Assembly (NCBI GenBank): GCA_937859895.1
Contig: CALMAV010000300.1
Coordinates: 1-34,667, forward strand
DNA length: 34,667 nucleotides
Direction: 5' to 3'
From: an uncultured Bryobacterales bacterium
GTDB taxonomy: Bacteria > Acidobacteriota > Terriglobia > Bryobacterales > Bryobacteraceae
A program made the translations under genes and the position numbers. Position 1 is the first letter of the stretch, and each line of letters begins with the position of its first letter. Shown piece after piece: positions 15,011-23,103 of this stretch. The notes beneath the pieces were generated by a model, which was not told the origin of the DNA, ran no database searches, and was given only the letters and a program-made list of their open reading frames with translations.

Positions 15011-15688
15011 TCAGTGTTTGGTGCCGATCAGTTGATTCATTCCGGTGGGGATGCGTTGGCCAAGGTCGATGAGGATCTGAGCAGCGGCGGTGACAATGGA
15101 TCGGCGGACGAGAGGGCTGTGGAAGGGGTACATTTCTTCGAAAGAGCCGCTGAAAGACCAACTACCCTCGGCGGCAATGACGGCTTCCCTTTCCGCTGTT
15201 TTATTGGGGAAGAGGTCATCGCGGGTAAGGGCAGCCAGAAGCTGCGCTCGTTGTTCGGAGTCTTCTTGAACTAAGTTGAGCTTCGCTGCGGTAACTGCGA
15301 TCAGCTCTCGGGCCTGATCGTTCCAAAAGTGATCGGCTTTGTTTTGTTTCGCTCGGTGCTGACGATGCGGGGCACGGTGTCCATTGCGGCTAGCCTGGAG
15401 AGCGGCTTCAGCCTGATCGATCACGAGCTGTATGGTTAGGTTCTCGGCTTCTTCCAAAAGCAGGGGCGGGATGCCTAACTGTTCGGGATGGGGGGACGGG
15501 CCACGGACGATGGGAAAGCCCTTGCTTGTTTGCTCCATTCGGCAGATGACGAATTGGCCGTCATCGGTGGGCAGGATTTGAAACTGGCCATCTTTGGTGA
15601 TGAAGTAGCCGGGTGTACTGGGTCGGTGCTGCCAGTCTTGGGGCTTGGGTAAGGGCGTAGAGGATGATTTGGACTTGGACTTGAACAT
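15011..15688 (-). CDS. Hypothetical protein of the transfer region
   Basis: 225 residues, start supported by AAAGGAAATAA before the ATG. The N-terminus is basic and Ser/Pro-rich (MFKSKSKSSSTPLPKP) and leads to a beta-rich segment (GYFITKDGQFQILPTDDGQF, 27-46, repeating a xDGQF unit). An acidic helix (LLLEEAENLTIQLVIDQAEA) and a predicted helical C-terminus follow. No transmembrane segment or known catalytic motif. It starts 1 nt from the end of the preceding gene and belongs to the relaxase transcript. No family recognised. Confidence 0.65.
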   Translation of the reverse strand: MFKSKSKSSSTPLPKPQDWQHRPSTPGYFITKDGQFQILPTDDGQFVICRMEQTSKGFPIVRGPSPHPEQLGIPPLLLEEAENLTIQLVIDQAEAALQASRNGHRAPHRQHRAKQNKADHFWNDQARELIAVTAAKLNLVQEDSEQRAQLLAALTRDDLFPNKTAEREAVIAAEGSWSFSGSFEEMYPFHSPLVRRSIVTAAAQILIDLGQRIPTGMNQLIGTKH

Positions 15689-16054
15689 TTATTTCCTTTC
15701 TGATGAGCAGTCGTTATCGCAGTGCAGAGTCGCCGGGCTAGCTTCGACGAAGAGTGCAAGTTGCCCATCCTCGATAGGGTCTTGATTGTGACGGGAGGAG
15801 AAGTCCCGCCATCGGGAGCTGTACTGATTCATAAGAGTGACGAGCTGCCGATGGGCTTGGTAGATCTCGTCGAGAGATCGGCAGTGCGGACAAGTTACAT
15901 CGACCGGGAGCGAGGACGATAAGGGATTGTAGGTAGGGTGAGTGGGGCATTTAGCGCGGAAGCTAACCGCTCCGAGTTTCAACATAAGATCATATAAGCG
16001 ATAGGAATTTTGTGGGCGAGGCGAAGCCTCCTTGACTCCTGGCCTTTTAAACAT
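15689..16054 (-). CDS. Hypothetical protein with Cys/His cluster, coupled to the relaxase
   Basis: 121 residues. Its ATG at 16054 overlaps the end of the relaxase gene by 8 nt, and AGGATTTAGG in the relaxase tail serves as the ribosome-binding site. KCPTHPTYNP (about 35-44) and DVTCPHCRSLDEIY (about 52-65) give Cys, His, Cys, His and Cys in a zinc-finger-like spacing. The middle is helical, and the C-terminus has two more cysteines (CDNDCSSERK). Tight coupling to the relaxase suggests an accessory DNA-binding or regulatory protein of transfer; this is inferred from context alone. Confidence 0.6.
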   Translation of the reverse strand: MFKRPGVKEASPRPQNSYRLYDLMLKLGAVSFRAKCPTHPTYNPLSSSLPVDVTCPHCRSLDEIYQAHRQLVTLMNQYSSRWRDFSSRHNQDPIEDGQLALFVEASPATLHCDNDCSSERK

Positions 16055-18806
16055 GAATACCTAAATCCTGTTTGGATGATTTCTCGACCTGCTTTTCTAC
16101 CTGCTGGATGAGCTGCTTCTGATAGTGGGCAAGTTGCTCGGATGACAGCGCTTTCTCTGTTTCATTCGGACGATGCAGGACTCGGAGAAGCTGCGCAGCG
16201 TCATCAGCAAAGACTTGGATGTCATGCTCGGGACGTGACGCGGCGACATAAGCAAATACTTCATTGAGCAAGCCGCGTAGCCGTGGATCGGAACTGTTCA
16301 CATTGATTAAGACCCGGTCTACCGTCTTCGATTGCGCTGAGTGGGAAGTCATGGAATAGGCGTGGTCGATTTGCCGATGCTCCTGCAAGTTGAACTTGAG
16401 GACCCGGCTCTTACGGTCCAGCACGAGCTCCGCATTGCCTTGGGCATCAATTGCACGAAGTGTTCCAGTGTCCCGAGTGTTGGTGCCAAGCTTCTTGTTC
16501 TTAGCGAGAAACTGAACACGTTCGCCGGCAGAAAACTCCTGCATCCGGGTCTCGAACGTGTTGACGCCATGAGCGCGCGCCGGATCATAAGTAACGACGC
16601 GGCCGTCTTGCGTCTTGACGGTGAGCTTGTTGGCATCTGTATTCCGGGCGAGGATGGTTGCGTACTGACCGGCCTTGACTCCGACCTGTTTGTTTGCGCT
16701 TCGATACTGCAGAGTGTCTCCAATCCGATAGGCGCTGGCCCGCGTGGTGTCGGCTACCGTGATGTCGCGGCCTACCAGAATCGAGAGCTGAAAGCCGTCT
16801 TTCGCTAGGCTCTCCTGCTTGCGCAACTCAGCTCGGATGGCGTTGTTCAGCTGCATCCGGCTGTCGTTGTCGGGCGAAACAACCAGCGTTCCTTTGGGAG
16901 ACAAGGCATATGCCGCCGCAATTTGCGCGAACCGTTCCCGGCTGTTGCTGTACTCATGGATGCGATTCTGCTCGGTCAGCAGACTCAGCGCTTGCTCGGT
17001 TTGGCCATGCCGAAAGCTGAGAACGACCTGCTTCAACTCCGGGCTTTTCTGGCGATAGATGCGGTTAAAGTGTGCCGTCTTCATCCCGGCTTCCTGCAGC
17101 ATCTGAAAGACACGCCCGGCTTCCACGGACGTATGCTGACCGACCTTCCCGCCGCCTGCGGGTGCGTCGTCGCCGACGAACAGAACGTGATCGTGTGGCG
17201 TCAGCGTTTTCAAGAATTCGAGAATGTTTTTGGTTGAGGCCAGGCTTGTCTCGTCCAAGATGTAGAAGGTTTTCTGAGCGCTTTGCCCGGGATGCGACGA
17301 ATGGATGTGCCGCTGCAGAGTTGTCGAAACAATGCCTTTGCCGCTCAGCTCTTGCGTGGCGCTACCGGTAGGGGCTAGGCCTCGGACCCGGAAACCTCGG
17401 GCTTCGGCGAACTCTTTGAGGATGCCGGCAGCGGTACTCTTCGCACTTCCGGCAGCGCCGTTTAACGCGACAATCTGATCGCGAGTTCCCAGGATGTCGC
17501 GCAGGATCTGCTGCCGTTTTGGATTGTCGGCGAGCTGTTGGAAGCGGCTGAGGTCCGCATTTTGCAAGATCGGCTCAACCGTGTTCTGCCCGGCCAGCAC
17601 CCGCTCAACGGTCGCCCGTTCTGCCTGGAGTGTCTCGTGGGTGGCATACCGGGCGCCGGGCGCCGTGTCCCGGTAATGATGGACCGGAACCAGCTTACCC
17701 GTTTCAATACGTTTGGCAATCTCGGCTTCGATGGCACTCCGGGGAACAGTACCGAGGCTGTAGCGGAGGGCTTCCCGCCCGAGTTGGTAGTGCTCGAAGG
17801 TGGCCAGTCGTTCGGAGAGGGATCGGGCTGCGTGGGACACGGCTCGCTCTGCCGTTGCTACCCGCTCGAGCTGCACAGGACCCCGCTCTATTGCCTCTGG
17901 AACCACCCGGAGTTCTTCCGTAAATGGCTGGCCGTGCTGAACCTGCGAGGCAATGAATTGTTCGGGCGTGAGGTCCAGTTTGGCTTCGCGGTTCCACGCG
18001 GACACAATGTGAGCGGACCGGCCGCCGCTCATACCGCGTCGTTCCATTTCCTCTTTGATCTGCTGTTTTCGATCGCTTTCGTGGTCTCGGTACTCGGGGG
18101 AGATGCCTCGGATTTCCGGAGCATAGGTGCCTTCGGCGAAGTCGATGTTGTAGCCAGCCTCTCGTCCTTGGCGTGTCAGTGAATCGTAAAAAGCTTGCAG
18201 CGCATACGACTTGGCGCGGTAAATCTCGACCGGATCAAGAGCCCGAAAGCGGTCATCGGTTTGCTGTACGTTCATCAGAACGTTGTGGAAATGAATGTGC
18301 GGTGCGCTGTATCCGTCAACCGGTCGGCTGGTCTCATGACGAAAGGTCGCAATGGCCCACTCGCCTGTGGTGATGCGCGGATTCGCCCCGCCGCCGTGTG
18401 CCTGCGCATACGTTTGGAGGGCAGTGAGTGCTTCTCGATTTGCCATCTCGGCCATCCGATAAATGCGGGGATCGCCGCCGACAATGGCGGCAATCGACCA
18501 GCTTTTCGGCAGTCCGAGGTTCACATCCCAGGCCGGAACGTGGGACGATTCGAGGCCTTCCCGCGTCAGTTTGGTGTCCCGGTGCTTAACTAATTGCTCG
18601 CCGGTAAGCGGATGTTGGCCCTCAATCATCCGCATGTATTGCTCTTCGGTAACTCGTCCAGAGAGTCCCAGCTTGGTCGCGAGTTCACCACTCCAGCGAC
18701 CGCGAGCGCTGCCATTTTCGGCGAAGTACGAGTTGCTGGCTGCTGCAAACTCGGCTTTAAAGTAATCCCGGGCCGTGCCCGCTCCTAGTTTGGCAATGAC
18801 GAGCAT
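16047..18806 (-). CDS. trwC: MobF relaxase-helicase (TrwC/TraI family)
   Basis: 919 residues, close to the length of TrwC of R388 (about 966). In the N-terminal relaxase domain, Tyr15 and Tyr27 correspond in position to the catalytic tyrosines of TrwC (Y18/Y26). The metal-binding His triad is His157 in TFRHETSR plus His172 and His174 in HIHFHNVLMN. The C-terminal superfamily-1 helicase has a Walker A at 450-457 (GAAGSAKS, with Ala where Gly is usual before Lys), Walker B ILDETSL (516-522), and motif III as GDD, then an extra ~8-residue Gly-rich insertion, then QHTSVEAG. It nicks oriT, stays bound to the 5' end and unwinds the strand. RBS AGAGGAAG before ATG 18806. It lies 3 nt after the coupling-protein gene, and both follow oriT. 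Confidence 0.95.
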   Translation of the reverse strand: MLVIAKLGAGTARDYFKAEFAAASNSYFAENGSARGRWSGELATKLGLSGRVTEEQYMRMIEGQHPLTGEQLVKHRDTKLTREGLESSHVPAWDVNLGLPKSWSIAAIVGGDPRIYRMAEMANREALTALQTYAQAHGGGANPRITTGEWAIATFRHETSRPVDGYSAPHIHFHNVLMNVQQTDDRFRALDPVEIYRAKSYALQAFYDSLTRQGREAGYNIDFAEGTYAPEIRGISPEYRDHESDRKQQIKEEMERRGMSGGRSAHIVSAWNREAKLDLTPEQFIASQVQHGQPFTEELRVVPEAIERGPVQLERVATAERAVSHAARSLSERLATFEHYQLGREALRYSLGTVPRSAIEAEIAKRIETGKLVPVHHYRDTAPGARYATHETLQAERATVERVLAGQNTVEPILQNADLSRFQQLADNPKRQQILRDILGTRDQIVALNGAAGSAKSTAAGILKEFAEARGFRVRGLAPTGSATQELSGKGIVSTTLQRHIHSSHPGQSAQKTFYILDETSLASTKNILEFLKTLTPHDHVLFVGDDAPAGGGKVGQHTSVEAGRVFQMLQEAGMKTAHFNRIYRQKSPELKQVVLSFRHGQTEQALSLLTEQNRIHEYSNSRERFAQIAAAYALSPKGTLVVSPDNDSRMQLNNAIRAELRKQESLAKDGFQLSILVGRDITVADTTRASAYRIGDTLQYRSANKQVGVKAGQYATILARNTDANKLTVKTQDGRVVTYDPARAHGVNTFETRMQEFSAGERVQFLAKNKKLGTNTRDTGTLRAIDAQGNAELVLDRKSRVLKFNLQEHRQIDHAYSMTSHSAQSKTVDRVLINVNSSDPRLRGLLNEVFAYVAASRPEHDIQVFADDAAQLLRVLHRPNETEKALSSEQLAHYQKQLIQQVEKQVEKSSKQDLGIHV

Positions 18807-18809
18807 GGC

Positions 18810-20789
18810 TTACTTCCTCTCTCCGGCGACTGGCTTGGCAGAGTTCTTGACGGGTGGCATGACGGCTTTGGGGGGAGTTGGCCAGACGGCTTGATTGTGG
18901 ATTGTGGAATTGTTGGCGATCACATGGAACGTAGGTGCGACAAAAGTTGAGTTGGTCACTACCGGCTCTGGTTCTGGCTCGACAGGATTTAGCGTCGGGA
19001 GTGGTTTTTTGACTACCTTGTTGCCCTTGCGCGGAACAAAAGCCGGGGCGGTTCCGATCTTTTGCATGATCGGCAGCTTGAATTTGACGACGAGGTTGCC
19101 GTATTTGAGGTAGCCTTCTCGGTCGCGTAGCCCGTGGAACTCAGCTGGTAAAAGCAGTTTCTCGATCACTCGCTCCGAACTGTAACTGTGTGCACCTTTC
19201 CCAGCGGCATGGGCCGGCCGAGTTTCTTTTACGCGCTCTCGTTCCACTTCTCCCACCATGTTCGAGACCCATTTCGACGCTTCATCTTCGGTCGTCCGCA
19301 TGAAGAACTTGGTAAAGGCTGCCGAGAAGATTGCCTCGGCTGTGTCGCCGTAGAGACTCTTAATTTGTGAGCGTCCCTGAAATCCCATCAAGGCTCGAAG
19401 GCTCTTGCGGCCTTCGGTTGCCATTGGCATTAGCTGCGGTAGTTTCTGAAACGTTTGCAGTTCATCGATCGCCATCAGCACGGGCGTAAGATCAGGGCGC
19501 TCGCCCTGCGAAAGCAGGTTAAGAATGAGCGAATCGAGCCATAACGATTGAATTGGACGGAGAGAATCTCGGGTCTTTTGAGTGTTGGTGACAAAAATCC
19601 AGCCCTTGCGGTGTTCGCACCAGTCGTTCAGAACGAAAGGCTTTTTCTCGGCACTTTCTTCGGGAAGCTGGCGAAGTGCGTGAGCAATCTGGGTGAGATG
19701 GCCGACCACAGCAGCCCGCTGATTGGGAGCGTTCTTGCCCATCATAGTCTCCAGTTCCGTTCCTTTCACTACGATGTCAATTAGGGGATCGGCATGCTCT
19801 AGCAGATGCGCCATCTCGTGAGAGTTCGGTTGAAAGTTGACGAGGATGTACCGCCAGATTAACTGGCTAGTGTAGGTGAAGAACCAGTTACGGTCTCCTG
19901 GCTCGCCTACGAAAAGGCTGGTGGCTTGAGCCATGGCATGGGTTCCGGCCAGCGCCGAATCGGACAAGTCGATCTCAGCGGAAGGGTTCCATGCCGGACA
20001 GCGAGCATCCATCGGATTCAGCACGACATCGCCGCGCTCTGCGTTGAAATAGCGGGAGATGAACTGCATGTGCGGGTCGCCGATAACCGCTGTTTCACCT
20101 CGTCTCGCAACCTCATCCAGGATCTGAAAGAAGAGGCTGGACTTACCTCCACCGGGATCGGCCATTGTGAGTATGTGGTTGTTCTCGTACTTCCGCTCGA
20201 TCCGAAGATACCTGCCGCTTTCGCCTTGCAGCCATTCGAGCGGGTTGCGTCGGTTCTCCAGCCGGAGAGGAAAACCATCGCCCTTTACTTGCCGATTAAA
20301 CTGCCATCGGGTTAGTAGATCCGGCCCTCGCAGCTTCACTCCGTCATGGGCTTTCTGCTTCCCCTTCTTCTTCAGGAATGTGCCGGCAACGAGCGACAAA
20401 AAGCACAAAGCGCCCCAAAGGCAGAGCGGAACCTCGGCAAACTGGAGCGGTGTCTTGCGCTCGTAGATCATCCATTGCAGCCAGTTTCCGAAGACTTGCG
20501 GCGTTGTGTAGGTGTATCGCAAACCCACGCCGTCCATGGTCTCGGGCATGGTGGCGAGGGTTGCGTCTTTGCCGTTCACCGTGATCACGCTGTAGCGTTT
20601 CGGCTTCTCTCCCCGACCGAAAAGGGAGAGCGATGGCATGTATTCGCAGGTCAGATAAGTAGCTAAGTACGAGCTCTGAATGGGTGCCAGAGTTTGATAC
20701 CAGAGGCTGAACGTCAGGGCTCCCGATAAGACGGCCAGGCCAGCCGTGAGCAGCAGACCGCCAGCTTTGGAAGGGAACACATTCGTCAT
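18810..20789 (-). CDS. trwB: Type IV coupling protein (TrwB/TraD/VirD4 family)
   Basis: 659 residues. Two N-terminal membrane helices (about 8-30 and 117-139) enclose a periplasmic loop and are followed by the cytoplasmic ATPase: HILTMADPGGGKSSLF (205-220) as Walker A, which has Asp-Pro-Gly-Gly in place of the common GTTGSGK, and VLMAIDELQTF as Walker B. GFQGRSQIKSLYG fits the conserved Q-containing motif of the family. A proline-rich, low-complexity tail of ~70 residues follows. It is the inner-membrane motor that joins the relaxosome to the mating channel and pumps DNA. The start is set by AAGGAGCAACCCG and a 4-bp ATGA overlap with the RHH gene. Confidence 0.93.
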   Translation of the reverse strand: MTNVFPSKAGGLLLTAGLAVLSGALTFSLWYQTLAPIQSSYLATYLTCEYMPSLSLFGRGEKPKRYSVITVNGKDATLATMPETMDGVGLRYTYTTPQVFGNWLQWMIYERKTPLQFAEVPLCLWGALCFLSLVAGTFLKKKGKQKAHDGVKLRGPDLLTRWQFNRQVKGDGFPLRLENRRNPLEWLQGESGRYLRIERKYENNHILTMADPGGGKSSLFFQILDEVARRGETAVIGDPHMQFISRYFNAERGDVVLNPMDARCPAWNPSAEIDLSDSALAGTHAMAQATSLFVGEPGDRNWFFTYTSQLIWRYILVNFQPNSHEMAHLLEHADPLIDIVVKGTELETMMGKNAPNQRAAVVGHLTQIAHALRQLPEESAEKKPFVLNDWCEHRKGWIFVTNTQKTRDSLRPIQSLWLDSLILNLLSQGERPDLTPVLMAIDELQTFQKLPQLMPMATEGRKSLRALMGFQGRSQIKSLYGDTAEAIFSAAFTKFFMRTTEDEASKWVSNMVGEVERERVKETRPAHAAGKGAHSYSSERVIEKLLLPAEFHGLRDREGYLKYGNLVVKFKLPIMQKIGTAPAFVPRKGNKVVKKPLPTLNPVEPEPEPVVTNSTFVAPTFHVIANNSTIHNQAVWPTPPKAVMPPVKNSAKPVAGERK

Positions 20790-21139
20790 CGGGTTGCTCC
20801 TTTTCGGGTGGAGAGACTGAGCCAGCGCTCCACAATTCCCTCAGCGGAGGCTCGGGCTCGGCCTTCGATCTCCTCCTGGAAACTGTCGGTCGAGATGTCC
20901 TCACCTGAGTGCCAGGCGACCATTGTGAGCCGGTTCATCTCGCTCCCAATTGCCTGGAGAACCAGTCGCCGCCGCTCTTCAGGAGACACTTGGAGTGACC
21001 GCAGAAGCACCTCGCGGCTCATCTCGCCCGCGCTTTTCCGCAGTTCAACCGCCCGTGTTTCAAGGGCTTCTTTGTCGCTCGGGCGCAGCCGAATGTTGAG
21101 TTGCTCGGTAAAAATCCGTCCATTTTGCGCAGTTTGCAT
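20786..21139 (-). CDS. RHH relaxosome accessory protein (TrwA-like by position)
   Basis: 117 residues from the ATG at 21139, which has AAGGAGTGTC upstream; a longer start at 21166 lacks such a site. RIFTEQLNIRLRPSDKEALE (about 8-27) gives the beta strand and first helix, and SREVLLRSL the second helix, of a ribbon-helix-helix DNA-binding fold, as in MobC/TrwA-type proteins. A helical C-terminal half probably makes tetramers or contacts the relaxase. It is the first gene after the putative oriT and overlaps the coupling-protein gene by 4 nt. The repeats at 21171-21227, just upstream of its start, are the obvious binding sites for oriT binding and autoregulation. Confidence 0.78.
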   Translation of the reverse strand: MQTAQNGRIFTEQLNIRLRPSDKEALETRAVELRKSAGEMSREVLLRSLQVSPEERRRLVLQAIGSEMNRLTMVAWHSGEDISTDSFQEEIEGRARASAEGIVERWLSLSTRKGATR

Positions 21140-21170
21140 GACACTCCTTTTCTGTTCTGAAATCAATGAG

Positions 21171-21227
21171 TTAGCGAAGGCTATACGCCGGATTAGCGAA
21201 GGCTATACACGGTATAGCCGGGGCTAA
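21171..21227. repeat. Three copies of a 16-bp repeat, probable accessory-protein sites
   Basis: TTAGCGAAGGCTATAC occurs exactly at 21171-21186 and 21193-21208 (22-bp period, about two helical turns). GTATAGCCGGGGCTAA at 21212-21227 is the same repeat inverted, matching at 13 of 16 positions. GGCTATAC/GTATAGCC also forms a hairpin with a 3-nt loop at 21201-21219. Location 32 nt before the RHH gene suggests operator and oriT-binding sites. Confidence 0.7.
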
Positions 21228-21244
21228 CCGAATGTTTGTAAATG

Positions 21245-21309
21245 CTAGACACCGAACGGGATAGCCCCGGCTATCCTGCAGATCCCTGGAAGGCGTCTAG
21301 TATTGTCTA
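21245..21309 (+). other. oriT: Origin of transfer with predicted nic site at 21308/21309
   Basis: An outer inverted repeat CTAGACACC (21245-21253) / GGCGTCTAG (21292-21300; 8 of 9 pairs) encloses the hairpin GGATAGCC-CC-GGCTATCC (21259-21276). Directly after the outer repeat comes TATTGTCT (21301-21308) and then A. The R388 nic region, as I recall it, is GTATTGTCT/A placed 8 nt beyond an inverted repeat, and both sequence and spacing match. Nicking would be on the plus strand between 21308 and 21309, with the 5' end leading to the right. The adjacent MobF relaxase, coupling protein and RHH gene support the call. Confidence 0.8.
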
Positions 21310-21430
21310 AGTTCAAAAGGTGCGAAGCGCCGTCTCCCCTGGCAGAAGAAACGCTCCGGAAACACGCAACAACTCACTTATCCGACACAGCTGAGTCGCT
21401 AATAGATTGCTGACTGTGCGCTGAACTAAT

Positions 21431-22825
21431 TCAAAGAGAAACTCCGAAGTCTCGCTGAACTTCAGGAGTTTCGGCGGCTAATTGCTGCGCTCTCTCTGGC
21501 TGAATGAATACTGCTTGCTGCGGTTGAGAAATCGTCCAGGGTTGGGAAAGTTCTCGTGTGACTGTTGCAGAATTTGCCTGTGACAGTTGCTGAATCGCAA
21601 CGTCAAGATACGCATAGCGACTCGCCGGATCTTCTGCGCTTTGACCCGGAGTTTCCATGCGGTGAGAGGACTGAACAGACTCCGAAATACCGGCGGAAAC
21701 CTCCTGTTTCTGTAGCGTCTCGGATACTCGAACCGAAGCATTCTCGTACTCATAACTCGGGGCGGTAACAACGTGAGTGATGAAAAGCCGAGCCTTTTCT
21801 GCTGACGAAAAACGACCGTCCTCCAGAGAAACGCCCTGGTCTAAAAACAAGCCGGCTGTCGCGTCGAAGCCCTCTCCATTTGTCCAGACCGTAGCCAAAA
21901 CTTCACCCGTCTGATCCGCTAAAACCTGCCGTGATCCAGCTAAATCCCAAGTCAAGATAGGCTGTTCGGATACCGGGTCTTGCACATATACCGGTTCTTG
22001 TATATATCCTTCTTCCTCGTAATCCAGCATCTGTTCTTTGGTCATAGTCATCCCAGCAGAGTCTACGTATTGTGCTGAGACCGATTCTGGATAGAGAACA
22101 TGGTCATACTTGGCAAGATACTTTTCTTTATCTTCGCCATACAAATCTTCATCCGCGCAAAAGTTTACTTCACTCTTTAGTTCACTGAGTACTTCGCGTT
22201 CTAATTGATCGAAGCTGATGTCAGCAGATCGGTATTCGGAAGGCTTAGCGTTATGCTCGGCAACACGTTCCAAGTAATGATCCCGGATAGCTTCTGACTC
22301 CTCAGGAGAGCGCAGTAAATCGCGCGTCCAACGCTCTGCCAAATAGTCATGCATTGATTGTCCGGGTTCGTTTCCAATGTGGTTATCCGGCTGCATCTCC
22401 ATAACCCAATCGACCTCTTGTTGATACGCTGCGTCCTTGTGAGCAAGCAACCTTTCTGCGGGAAGATCAATAATCTCAGGAACGGTATCAAGGCTAAGAC
22501 CACTGTCTTTCGCGTAATCCCGCAGGTACTGAGCCAGCCGATTTTGTTCAGCCAGAACGGCCATAAAACGCTCGTCTAGGACAGCATGTTCCTTGTTGCC
22601 GGACGCCAAATCGTGCGCCCAATAGTCTGTCAGTTCCATGCGCGACTCCTGCAAGTAGCCAGCCACATCCGCAATGAGCGCGGCTTCTCCCATCCGGTGA
22701 CTCTCAGCCATTTTTTGTTCCGTCACACGGGCCTCCACCTCCACTTGGTAAGAGATTTCCTCCGGTGCTGGAGCCTGAAGTTTGTCAGTAAACAAATTGC
22801 GAACACGCTCGGAAAATGATGGCAT
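21431..22825 (-). CDS. Large acidic hypothetical protein next to oriT
   Basis: 464 residues from the ATG at 22825, with AGGAGGTCGCTTG upstream and a TGATG overlap with the preceding gene. It is strongly acidic and Glu/Gln-rich, with a helical N-terminal two-thirds (LQESRMELTDYWAHDLASGN near 57) and a more beta-like patch DYEEEGYIQEPVYVQDPVSE (about 272-291), then WDLAGSRQVLAD and TVWTNGEGFDATAGL. It has a Gln/Ser-rich tail and no membrane segments. No family recognised. It closes the mating-channel operon and is the first gene to the right of the predicted nick, i.e. in the leading region, where early-acting anti-defence or establishment genes often sit. That role is inference. Confidence 0.65.
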   Translation of the reverse strand: MPSFSERVRNLFTDKLQAPAPEEISYQVEVEARVTEQKMAESHRMGEAALIADVAGYLQESRMELTDYWAHDLASGNKEHAVLDERFMAVLAEQNRLAQYLRDYAKDSGLSLDTVPEIIDLPAERLLAHKDAAYQQEVDWVMEMQPDNHIGNEPGQSMHDYLAERWTRDLLRSPEESEAIRDHYLERVAEHNAKPSEYRSADISFDQLEREVLSELKSEVNFCADEDLYGEDKEKYLAKYDHVLYPESVSAQYVDSAGMTMTKEQMLDYEEEGYIQEPVYVQDPVSEQPILTWDLAGSRQVLADQTGEVLATVWTNGEGFDATAGLFLDQGVSLEDGRFSSAEKARLFITHVVTAPSYEYENASVRVSETLQKQEVSAGISESVQSSHRMETPGQSAEDPASRYAYLDVAIQQLSQANSATVTRELSQPWTISQPQQAVFIQPERAQQLAAETPEVQRDFGVSL

Positions 22826-23103
22826 CAAGCGACCTCCTTTTGTGTTTTCGGAGTCTTCGAAGCCCTCGGTTTACGCTGACCAACCAGCGCAACTACTGCT
22901 GGCGCATTGCCTGTGCCACTGGCTTCCTTCCAGGCTTTCCAGTCTTTGTCGGCAAATAACAGCCGGACGGCCTGACCCACAACATAGTCTTCGCTGGAGT
23001 TAACTGCGGAAGCGTACAGCTTCAACTCTTCTAGTTCGTCAGCGCGAATTTTACACTTGAGATCGATAAGCGGTGTCTTGTCTTCGGGTTTAATGAGTGG
23101 CAT
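22825..23103 (-). CDS. Small RHH-like protein
   Basis: 92 residues from the ATG at 23103, with GGAAAG a few nt upstream. LIDLKCKIRADELEELKLYA (about 12-31) followed by SSEDYVVGQAVRLLF looks like a ribbon-helix-helix or related small helical fold: a beta strand, a helix, then the SxxDYVVxxAvR helix. The C-terminal third is basic (GQRKPRASKTPKTQK). It overlaps the TraF gene by 14 nt and the acidic gene by 1 nt, so it is part of the operon. It may be an operon regulator or DNA-binding accessory factor. Confidence 0.6.
   Translation of the reverse strand: MPLIKPEDKTPLIDLKCKIRADELEELKLYASAVNSSEDYVVGQAVRLLFADKDWKAWKEASGTGNAPAVVALVGQRKPRASKTPKTQKEVA

Noticed and set aside
17494-18182. Long plus-strand frames opposite the relaxase gene
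   Set aside because: They are antisense to a gene with clear relaxase and helicase motifs and show no protein features of their own.
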